Source: JAJECS01 sp965243625
GTDB lineage: Bacteria > Chloroflexota > UBA11872
Assembly: GCA_965243625.1 (NCBI GenBank)
Contig: CBDEVI010000002.1
Location: forward strand, 1,302,001 to 1,366,000
Length of the DNA stretch: 64,000 nucleotides
Direction of reading: 5' to 3'
Under the pieces are notes generated by a model. That model saw only the letters and a list, made by a program, of their open reading frames with translations, was not told the DNA's origin and did no database searches. Shown here piece by piece: positions 42,914 through 50,637 of the stretch (within the stretch, counting starts at the first letter, position 1; every line of letters begins with the position of its first letter). The position numbers and the translations under genes were made by a program.

Positions 42914-44743
42914 GTGGTGCATCGTCGGCGGTCGGCGCAACGGAATGACGCTGGGCCGTACTATCTATACACCCATCATCCCGCACCCATTGCGAGTCCG
43001 AAGATAGCCCGCGTCAACGAGTACATCCGCTACGAGCCGGACGATCCGTGTCCGCCTCTCCTGGCGACGAGCGTCGCCCTGCAGGGGGTCGTGCTCACCC
43101 TCGCGAACACGGTGCTGTTCGTGACCATCACGGCCCGAGCCGCCGGCCAGGGCGACGCGTATCTGTCGTGGGCGGTTTTCGCCGCGTTGATCATCGCGGG
43201 AGCGACGACCGCGCTGCAGGCGGCTCGCGTCGGGCGGCTCGGAGCCGGGCACGTGCTGATGAGCGGGGCCGGACCCCACTTCGTCGCGCTGGCCATCTTG
43301 GTCCTGGCGCTGCCGGACGCCGGCCTCCCCACGCTCGCCAGCCTCATCGTGGTCGCATCGCTGGTGCAGTTCGCGCTGGCGGCCTGGCTGCCGCTGCTGC
43401 GGCGCATCATCACGCCGGTCGTCGCCGGCACGGCGCTGATGCTGATCGCGGTCATGGTTATGTCAATCGCGATCGGGAGGATCGGCGAGCCGACCGAGGG
43501 CGTGTCGACGGCCGCGGGTCCCGTCGTGGCCGTGACGACCCTGGCGGTCGCCGTGATGCTGGCCATGCGAGCCTCTGGGGTTTGGCGGCTGTGGGCGCCG
43601 CTCATCGGCATCGTTTCGGGCTGCGCGGTCGCCGCCGGGTTCGGCCTCTACGACCCTCAGCCGGTTCTCGACGCGCCGTGGTTCGACCTACCGGATTTCA
43701 CGGCCTGGCCGGGCCTGGACCTGACACCGGGCGTGGAATTCTGGACGTTCCTGCCGGCGTTCCTGATCGTGAGCCTGGTGTCCGCCGTCAAGGCCAGCGG
43801 CGATGGCGTGGTCATTCAGCAGGTGTCGCGGCGTAATCCCCCGGCCACGGATTTTCGCCTGGTCCAAGGCGTGCTCAACACCAACGGACTCGGCGCGCTG
43901 GTGTCGGGACTGGCCGGCACGCTGCCGACGATCATCTTTTCGCCGTCCACCGTCTCACTCATCACCTTCACCGGGGTCGCGGCGCGCCGCGTCGGGTATG
44001 CCATGGGCGGCGTCCTCGTGGCGCTGGCGTTCTTGCCCAAGGTGGCGGCCGTGCTGCTCACGATTCCGAGTCCCGTCATGGGGGCCTTCCTGCTGATGAT
44101 CATGGGGCTGCTTTTCGTGGAAGGCATGCGGACGGTCGTCCAGGACGGACTCGATCATCGAAAGGCGCTGGTGGTCGGCGTGTCCCTCGCGATCGGCGTC
44201 GGCCTGGAGAGTCGAAACGTCCTCGCGGACCTGCTGGGCGAATCCTGGGTCGCGTCCCTCAGCAACGGCATGACGGTCGGCGTCGTCGCCGCCGTGCTGA
44301 TGACCCTGTTCCTCGAAGCGTCCGGCCGGCGACAGCGCCGGCTCGAGGTCCCTCTGAGCACCGCCTCACTGCCCGCGATTGACGCGTTCCTGCTCGACCT
44401 CGCGTCGAAGATGGGCTGGAACGCGGCGTCGACGGAGCGGCTGCGCGCCGCGGGCGAGGAGACGCTGTCGAGCCTGCTGCAGGCTGATGCCGACTACGGG
44501 GCCGATCGGGTGCCGCGTTTGATCGTGGTGGCACGGCCCGGGGATGCGGTCGAGCTGGAGTTCCTGGCGGTGTTCGACGAGGAGAATCTCCAGGACCGGC
44601 TGGCCTACCTGAGCGATCAGCCCCAGGTTCCGGAGGCAGCCGAGATATCCTTCCGCCTTTTGCGGCACTATGCATCCTCGGTGCACCACCGGAAGTATCA
44701 CGGCATCGACGTGGTGACGGTGCACATGGATGGCTCGCGTTAG
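42914..44743 (+). CDS. NCS2-family (xanthine/uracil) permease with extra C-terminal domain
   Basis: A ~609-residue transporter. The NCS2 start YIRYEPDDPCPPLLATSVALQGVV is followed by some 12-14 membrane helices. SAVKASGDGVVIQQVSRR and FSPSTVSLITFTGVAARRVGY lie where the substrate- and cation-binding segments of xanthine permeases fall. From about residue 480 it carries a soluble domain with ERLRAAGEETLSSLLQADADYGADR, similar to a degenerate RsbW/HATPase-type fold. No ATG fits; GTG 42914 or 42917 is the likeliest start, after the metallopeptidase stop at 42840. It probably imports purines or related compounds under control of its own tail. Confidence 0.7.
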   Translation: MVHRRRSAQRNDAGPYYLYTHHPAPIASPKIARVNEYIRYEPDDPCPPLLATSVALQGVVLTLANTVLFVTITARAAGQGDAYLSWAVFAALIIAGATTALQAARVGRLGAGHVLMSGAGPHFVALAILVLALPDAGLPTLASLIVVASLVQFALAAWLPLLRRIITPVVAGTALMLIAVMVMSIAIGRIGEPTEGVSTAAGPVVAVTTLAVAVMLAMRASGVWRLWAPLIGIVSGCAVAAGFGLYDPQPVLDAPWFDLPDFTAWPGLDLTPGVEFWTFLPAFLIVSLVSAVKASGDGVVIQQVSRRNPPATDFRLVQGVLNTNGLGALVSGLAGTLPTIIFSPSTVSLITFTGVAARRVGYAMGGVLVALAFLPKVAAVLLTIPSPVMGAFLLMIMGLLFVEGMRTVVQDGLDHRKALVVGVSLAIGVGLESRNVLADLLGESWVASLSNGMTVGVVAAVLMTLFLEASGRRQRRLEVPLSTASLPAIDAFLLDLASKMGWNAASTERLRAAGEETLSSLLQADADYGADRVPRLIVVARPGDAVELEFLAVFDEENLQDRLAYLSDQPQVPEAAEISFRLLRHYASSVHHRKYHGIDVVTVHMDGSR

Positions 44744-44802
44744 CTGGTTGCATTGGACCTGGTGGAAACGTCTCCCACCGACAGACGAAAGGACGGGCCC
44801 TG

Positions 44803-45090
44803 ATGGCCGGATACGTGATCGTGAATGACGAGATTTCGGACGAGGCCGGATTCGCGGAGTTTCGCCAGAAGGTCGGAGCGACCGTCGCGGCTCACGGCGG
44901 CAGGTATCTGGTGCGCGGCGGCGCCACCGAAGTCGTCGACGGCGACTGGTCTCCCGACCGGCTCGTCGTCATCGAGTTCGACAGCGTCGACCAGGCGAAG
45001 GCGTGGCTGAACTCAGACGACTACCTGGCGATCAAGGGCCTACGCGTCAGCTCCGCGAGCGCCAGCGTGGTGGTCGCCGAGGGCGTGTGA
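44803..45090 (+). CDS. DUF1330-family protein
   Basis: A 95-residue dimeric alpha-beta barrel protein. MAGYVIVNDEISDEAGFAEF and HGGRYLVRGGATEVVDGDW and RLVVIEFDSVDQAKAWLNSDDY are the DUF1330 signature. Function unknown; related folds include small monooxygenases and ring-processing proteins. The start ATG follows a GAAAGGACGGG sequence. It lies between the permease and the second metallopeptidase. Confidence 0.88.
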   Translation: MAGYVIVNDEISDEAGFAEFRQKVGATVAAHGGRYLVRGGATEVVDGDWSPDRLVVIEFDSVDQAKAWLNSDDYLAIKGLRVSSASASVVVAEGV

Positions 45091-45162
45091 CCTAGCCGCT
45101 ATCGCCCGCGGTTTCGCGAGACGCGCCTAGAATTGACGCCGCCTCTGAACTACGCGACGTCA

Positions 45163-47427
45163 ATGGTGGACGCCGTGGGCGCAATCAAGCGTTCAGGGTT
45201 TGCGGCGATGCTCGCCGTGCTGCTCGTGGCGCTCACGCCGGCGGTGCACGCCCTCGAGTGTGAGGGCGTGCCCCTCGACGGCGGCTGCCTCTTCACCGTC
45301 ACTGGCGGCGACACTCCCGACCCCGACGACGGCTTCGCCGTGACCAACGCCAACGACGTCCCGATGTGGGACTTCGTGGAAGCCCGCGACCGCGACGCGC
45401 TGGGCTATCCCATCAGCCAGCGGTGGACCGATGGACCCTTCACCCTCCAAGCCTTTCAGAAGGCGATCCTTCAGTGGGATCCGGGCAAGCAGCGGATGAA
45501 CTACTACAACACGCTCGATGTCCTGGCCAACCGCTATCCCGACGTCGAGTTGCCGTTCGTCCCCGCCCACCGGGTGCTCGAGGCGGACCGGGGCGCGACC
45601 TTCGGCACGATCATCCGCAACCACCTGGCGCTGCTCGACCAGAACGAGGCGATCAAGGCGCGGTTTCTCAGTGAGCCGGACTGGCTCAACCTCTACGGCC
45701 TCCCCATCCGCTACGAGGAGCGCGAGGTCGACGGCCATCCGCAGGGCGTCCAGATGCTCCGCACCCAGCGGACGGTCTTTGTGGTCTGGAACGTCCCCAC
45801 GCCCGGGACAACCGTCGGCCGCGTCAACCTCCAGAACGTGCCCGACAAGGTGAAGAAGCTCAGCGACGTCATCATTCCCGACCACGCAAAGGCGCCGGTG
45901 GATGAGCGCGGCCGGGTCGTGCCGACCACACCAATGTCCGCGGCGATATTCGCCCTCCCCTGGGCCGCCGACGGCATCACCCCTCTCGAGCGGCAGGCGA
46001 TCGATCGGCTGAAAGCAATCGCCGACACCTCGCTGGACCTGTTCTGGTATCTCATGCGCGAGCTCGATTTGTCGTCGTTTTCTTATCGCTTCGCGGATCC
46101 CCTCGGCGCGGCACCTACCGCCGACACGGTCAGGACCTACGACCTACTCATTGACATTGCCGGCCTCGCCTGGGTGCAAAATGGACTCACCAACCATGAG
46201 CGGGACGCCGCGCAAACGCTCTACCGCAGCGCCATTCTCTGGCCGGCATTCGTCGAGGCGCTGCTCCAGCAACCCTGGGTGACGGATAGCCTCGCTTGGG
46301 AAGCATTCCGTGCCATCAAGTGGTTGTATTTCCTTCTCTACAACACCGGCATCCCAACGGCATGGGACGCTCCACCTACTCGCTGGTGGCACGCCGCAAA
46401 CATTGGTATCGACATCCTTCAAATGCCCTTTCTCGACAGCATCGACGGCTATGAAGCCTTTGCCATCCGACAGTTGCAGGGGGTCTATGGCCGCGATTTC
46501 GACGCGCTGAAGCGCGCGGTCGCCCACCTGAATTCGAAGGGGTGGTTGACGGACGAGCAGGTGATTCGCCTCCTATTCGCACCGCTCTCAAAGAAGCCCG
46601 GACGTGACGTTCCGACGAGTCATATCTCCGACATTGATGAACCGGAGCAACTGGATCGATTTCTCGATCCCGCAGCACCTGGTCCCCTCATCTATCTGCG
46701 GCGCATTTCCACCCCTTATTCCCCGGATCTTCCGCTGATCATCGTCAGCGATACTTCCGTAGCCACGCAAACCATGAACGCACTGGAAGAGTCCGTTCGT
46801 GATCTCGAGAGCGCCATGGGGATTGCGCTCCCATTTGGGCGCGCGATCGTAGTCGTTGGAACTGCGCTGTTCACTTCGTATCATCCCGGCAACTATGTAT
46901 GGCTCAATGCCGACGCGTATTTGAGCAATCACCAGGTAGTCGTCTACAAGGATTCATATGCATTCGTCCACGAGCTGGGCCACCAATACTTTCACGGAGG
47001 AGGCGAATGGCTGAGCGAGGGCGGGACGACGTTCTTGGAGTACTTCGTTCTCAACGCGAGCAGCATAGCGACTGGCGAGTGGCCTATCCCATGCCCGACG
47101 GACCGGATTGCCGACATAGCCAACGAGCCGGGTCAGTGGTTTGGCTGCCCCTATCGTCTTGGTGCGGACTTGTTTCTTGATCTCTACAACAATCTGGGGG
47201 CAGAGCGTTTCTTTGATGCGTTTCGGCGGCTGCATTTGATGCTCATCGATTCTCTCATTGTTAGCGAATCTTTTTCTGGGCCTGCCGCGCCTATGCACAA
47301 CTGCTGCGAGGGTGTCGAGCCGGGCCTGTACTACATCCGGCGCGCCTTTGTGACGGAGGCCTCGCCGGAAGTGGCCGCGATTGCCGATCCGATCATCCAG
47401 CACAGGTACTACGTCGGCGACAGGTAG
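45163..47427 (+). CDS. Secreted zinc metallopeptidase with variable C-terminal half (paralog of 40528 gene)
   Basis: A 754-residue exported protein from ATG 45163 with signal FAAMLAVLLVALTPAVHA. The N-terminal region repeats the paralog's ALECEGVP, MWDFVEARDRDALGYPISQ and NLQNVPDKVKKL motifs almost unchanged up to KAPVDER (nt ~45909), then diverges. Its zinc motif is HELGHQYFHGGGEWLSEGG: H603-E-x-x-H607 and E619, the same spacing as in the sister gene. The recurrent domain swap at one boundary suggests a fixed secretion or attachment module with replaceable effector. Confidence 0.75.
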   Translation: MVDAVGAIKRSGFAAMLAVLLVALTPAVHALECEGVPLDGGCLFTVTGGDTPDPDDGFAVTNANDVPMWDFVEARDRDALGYPISQRWTDGPFTLQAFQKAILQWDPGKQRMNYYNTLDVLANRYPDVELPFVPAHRVLEADRGATFGTIIRNHLALLDQNEAIKARFLSEPDWLNLYGLPIRYEEREVDGHPQGVQMLRTQRTVFVVWNVPTPGTTVGRVNLQNVPDKVKKLSDVIIPDHAKAPVDERGRVVPTTPMSAAIFALPWAADGITPLERQAIDRLKAIADTSLDLFWYLMRELDLSSFSYRFADPLGAAPTADTVRTYDLLIDIAGLAWVQNGLTNHERDAAQTLYRSAILWPAFVEALLQQPWVTDSLAWEAFRAIKWLYFLLYNTGIPTAWDAPPTRWWHAANIGIDILQMPFLDSIDGYEAFAIRQLQGVYGRDFDALKRAVAHLNSKGWLTDEQVIRLLFAPLSKKPGRDVPTSHISDIDEPEQLDRFLDPAAPGPLIYLRRISTPYSPDLPLIIVSDTSVATQTMNALEESVRDLESAMGIALPFGRAIVVVGTALFTSYHPGNYVWLNADAYLSNHQVVVYKDSYAFVHELGHQYFHGGGEWLSEGGTTFLEYFVLNASSIATGEWPIPCPTDRIADIANEPGQWFGCPYRLGADLFLDLYNNLGAERFFDAFRRLHLMLIDSLIVSESFSGPAAPMHNCCEGVEPGLYYIRRAFVTEASPEVAAIADPIIQHRYYVGDR

Positions 47428-47570
47428 GGTCGGCGAGAGGCTCGCGGAGGGCCGGTTCGAGATCGGCGAGCCAAAGCCGCCGGTTCATGGCGCAAGACCC
47501 GGGTCCCGAGGGGATCCGCAGACGCCGCGCGCGCTTTCGACCATCCCGGCATTCCCGGGTCGACCGATGC

Positions 47571-48548
47571 TCAGTCGATCGAGAGCCCGGCGAACTTTGC
47601 CGCGTTGACGCCGAGGACGAGCCGCTTTTCCTCGTCCGAGAGAAAGTCCGCGTGCGTGGTGACCATGGTGAGGTTTTGCTTGTAGGTGCAGCGGCCCTCG
47701 GTCCACGGCCAATCCGTGCCCCACATGACGCGCTCAACGCCCGCGCCCCTCACCAGACCCTCCAGCAGCGCAAGGCCATTGGCGTAGGGGTACTCCCACT
47801 CCGGGCCTTCTAGTCCACCGTTCTTCCATGCGATCTCGTCACCGAAGAAGATCGTGATGGCGGCGATGTCGGTGTAGAGGTGCTCGTGCCTATTGAGCAG
47901 CGCCACGAAGGGATCCAACGACGGAAACGGCGGACGGCAGTTCACCAGCCACTGGTCGCCCCAGGTGAAGCAGCCCCAATGCGTCAGCAGGAATTTGACC
48001 GTCGGGAAATCGCGCGCGACGGGATCGAAGAGGCCGAGGAATTCCTCGTAGTCCGAGACACAGGCGCGAAGCCGCGGATCGTTCCAGCGCTCCCAGGCCA
48101 TGATGATCGGCACGTCGCGCTCGGCGCATAGCTCGTAGACCTTGCACAGGCCGGGGTCGGACGGCCAGTGGCCGGTATAGGCGGGAAAGATCTTGAGCCC
48201 CACGGCCCCGGCGTCGAGGTCCTCCCGGATCCGGTCGAGATAGCTCGGTCGATCGGGATTGATGTGGTCGGTGAACCAGATGAAGCGGTCATGGTCGGCG
48301 GCGGCGATCGCGTCGGTGAAGTACTCCTTGGTGATCCGGTTGACGGACGGGTCGTTCCAGGTGTCGCCGAGGTCGGGCCAGATGTCCTCGGCCGTGTAGC
48401 TGATGAGGAAGCACTTGTCCACGCCGGCATAGTTCATCTCGTCGAGCAGCAGCTCGGCCGACATTTCGTGCCAGGTGTAGTGCATCCGGATGCTGCGCTC
48501 GACGCCGTGGGCCTTCTCGAAAATGTGGACCTGGGTGTCGATGATCAT
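47571..48548 (-). CDS. Amidohydrolase-family (amidohydrolase 2) TIM-barrel enzyme
   Basis: A 325-residue metal-dependent hydrolase or decarboxylase starting MIIDTQVHIFEKAHGVERS. The N-terminal D-x-x-V-H (H8), LTHWGCFTWGDQ (histidine) and WGTDWPWTEGRC (catalytic aspartate) match the family. GLKIFPAYTGHWPSD places the conserved strand near the middle. Related enzymes hydrolyse lactones or decarboxylate aromatic acids. It faces the dehydrogenase at 49104 across a repeat cluster. Substrate unknown. Confidence 0.82.
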   Translation of the reverse strand: MIIDTQVHIFEKAHGVERSIRMHYTWHEMSAELLLDEMNYAGVDKCFLISYTAEDIWPDLGDTWNDPSVNRITKEYFTDAIAAADHDRFIWFTDHINPDRPSYLDRIREDLDAGAVGLKIFPAYTGHWPSDPGLCKVYELCAERDVPIIMAWERWNDPRLRACVSDYEEFLGLFDPVARDFPTVKFLLTHWGCFTWGDQWLVNCRPPFPSLDPFVALLNRHEHLYTDIAAITIFFGDEIAWKNGGLEGPEWEYPYANGLALLEGLVRGAGVERVMWGTDWPWTEGRCTYKQNLTMVTTHADFLSDEEKRLVLGVNAAKFAGLSID

Positions 48549-48723
48549 TCGTGCCTCGTTTCTCGGACCTGCGCGGCGGCGACGCTCCTTGCGGCTATGC
48601 GCGCAGGGTACTCAGATCGCCTGAGAGTGGTCCCCCTGGTGGAAACGCTTGCGTAAGGGTAAGGACGCTTCGCGGACCGCCCCTCCGCGACGCATGCAGG
48701 CTGCCCCCAGGTTCGACCGGACT

Positions 48724-48990
48724 GGATTCCGGCTTCCGCCGGAATGACGGAGGGCCGTTTCCCGGTGGCCCAGGCTGCGGGCAGCCTGGGAGATGCGGCC
48801 ACGGCCGGTCCCACGCTGCACGCAGCGCGGGCCACCGAGTAGGCACCGGACTGTCATTCCGAGTGAAACGCGGAATCTAAGGGGCTGGGAGAAAGCACAA
48901 CGTCCTTAGATTCCTCACTGCGTTCGGAATGACAGATATGCAGCGTCACCAATATCGTTTCGAGCGGAGCGAGAAATCTAAGGGGCTGGT
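48724..48990. repeat. Repeat cluster C, B, A and partial A
   Basis: 48724-48750 is family C, 48764-48836 family B (GGTGGCCCAGGCTGCGGGCA to GCACGCAGCGCGGGCCACC), 48854-48933 family A, and 48953-48990 a truncated second A (CGAGCGGAGCGAGAAATCTAAGG). The elements abut each other and fill the gap between 48549 and 49103. Confidence 0.85.
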
Positions 48991-49103
48991 GATTGGGCAC
49001 CGCGCCCATCGCCCGCTCCCGGCCGGCGGCGGCGCGACGCTACCCTGCTCCCCAGGAAGGCGCCGCGTCGGCGCCTGAGGAACCCTCCAACCGAGCTGCC
49101 GCC

Positions 49104-50138
49104 GTGCCCGACCACCGCATCGTGCTCACCTACGACCCCGACGGGACGCTGGTGGACCGCGTCTGCGCCGCGCTCCCGCACCGGTCGCTCGAGATCGTCC
49201 GCGAGCTTTCCTCGGACGCGTTGCCCGACGCGATGCCCGGCACGACGATTCTCTTCGGCAACTACCTCTCCCCGGCGGCGCTGCAAAAGGCGCGCGGCCT
49301 GCGCTGGATACAGACCGTGGGCGCCGGGGTCGACGTGCTGCTGTCGGTCGATCTCACCTCGACGGACGTCGTCGTCACCAATACGAGCGGCGCGTTCGGC
49401 GTCCAGATCGCCGAGCATGCGCTGTCGCTGATGTTTGCCCTGGCCCGGCGACTGCCGGCGGCGCTGGAGTCGCAGGCGGCGAGAAGCTACACACCCGAGC
49501 CCCGCGACGACCTGTTCGAGCTGACCGGCAAGACCGTGGGCATCGTGGGGTTCGGTGACGTGGGCCAGGCCCTGGCGCGGCGGGCCCGTGGGATCGGCAT
49601 GCGCGTGATCGCACTGCGTCGCTCGCCGGGCGGTTCGCCCACGACGCACCCGCCGCTGTCGGACCTGACGCTCGACCCGCTGGCCGACTCGGACCGCGGC
49701 GATGCGGCGGCGCTCGTGTACGAGGTCCTGGGATCCGACCGGTTGGACGAGTTGCTGCGCGAGTCGGACGTGGTGGTCAACGCGGCGCCACTGACGGGCG
49801 CAACCGTGCGCCTCTTTGGCGAGGAGCAATTCGCACGCATGCGGTCAACCGCATGCTTCATCAATGTGGGGCGGGGCGAGACTGTCGATCAGGACGCGCT
49901 GATCGAGGCTCTGCGTGACGGCGTGATCGCCGGGGCGGGCCTGGACGTGACCACGCCCGAGCCGCTACCGCCGGATTCGCCTCTCTGGGGGCTGCCCAAC
50001 GTCATCCTCACCGCCCACTACGCCGGCTGGTCCGACACCATGCTCGACCGCATCTACGCGATCTTCACGGACAACCTCCGCCGCTTCGACCGCAGCGAGC
50101 CGCTACGCAACCGGGTGGACGTACGCGCGGGGTATTGA
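49104..50138 (+). CDS. D-2-hydroxyacid dehydrogenase
   Basis: A 344-residue NAD(P)-dependent dehydrogenase from GTG 49104, preferred over a long non-homologous N-terminal extension. The Rossmann glycines are VGIVGFGDVGQALA. The substrate arginine is in FINVGRGETVD, the glutamate in TTPEPLPP and the catalytic histidine in LTAHYAGWS. Members reduce 2-keto acids such as glyoxylate or hydroxypyruvate. Its TGA abuts the stop of the convergent 140-aa gene (TGATCA), leaving no intergenic space. Confidence 0.87.
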   Translation: MPDHRIVLTYDPDGTLVDRVCAALPHRSLEIVRELSSDALPDAMPGTTILFGNYLSPAALQKARGLRWIQTVGAGVDVLLSVDLTSTDVVVTNTSGAFGVQIAEHALSLMFALARRLPAALESQAARSYTPEPRDDLFELTGKTVGIVGFGDVGQALARRARGIGMRVIALRRSPGGSPTTHPPLSDLTLDPLADSDRGDAAALVYEVLGSDRLDELLRESDVVVNAAPLTGATVRLFGEEQFARMRSTACFINVGRGETVDQDALIEALRDGVIAGAGLDVTTPEPLPPDSPLWGLPNVILTAHYAGWSDTMLDRIYAIFTDNLRRFDRSEPLRNRVDVRAGY

Positions 50139-50561
50139 TCAGTCCTCGTCCGCTGTCAGGTCTTTGTGCGAAATCGGTGGCTTTCCGGGAACGCAACTCC
50201 AAGGTTCCCGAGGAATTTCCGTGCCATCGGCTCGCGTGATTTGCCAGCCGGCGCTCATCGGCTCGATGTCGCTGCAATGCTCGATCTTGGCCGTCCGGAT
50301 GCACTTGCCGTCGAGGACGTAGCTGGTGGCGGACGCGACCTTATGCATGGTTCCATCGGCTGAAATGCGGTCCATGGCGAACATTCCCATCTGGATGTGC
50401 TTGTCCATCTCGTCGTCAAACGGCCGCTCGTAGACCGCCTCCGCCTCGGCGACGTCGTACAGCAACACCTGTTCGACTGTGTGTCCCTCTACCACGACGT
50501 GAATCCAGCGCACGTTGACGCCCCGGATTTCGCCGGTGTGCGCGGAAACGTCTGCGGTCAT
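50139..50561 (-). CDS. Hypothetical protein, 140 aa
   Basis: Not recognised. The ORF is intact, starts ATG 50561 (MTADVSAHTGEIRGVNV) and is soluble. It has an acidic C-terminus (LTADED) and three cysteines (KCIR, EHCSD, SCVPG). DGTEIPREPWSC is a noticeable motif. It is convergent with the D-2-hydroxyacid dehydrogenase and directly downstream of the nuclease/helicase gene, whose stop is 76 nt upstream of its start. Cotranscription with that gene is possible. Confidence 0.55.
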   Translation of the reverse strand: MTADVSAHTGEIRGVNVRWIHVVVEGHTVEQVLLYDVAEAEAVYERPFDDEMDKHIQMGMFAMDRISADGTMHKVASATSYVLDGKCIRTAKIEHCSDIEPMSAGWQITRADGTEIPREPWSCVPGKPPISHKDLTADED

Positions 50562-50637
50562 GACGAATGGCCCTTTCGGCAGCCCACTGGTCTTGGCCGC
50601 GGACGCCCGGCATTGGAGTGAATCAAGCGACCGGCCA

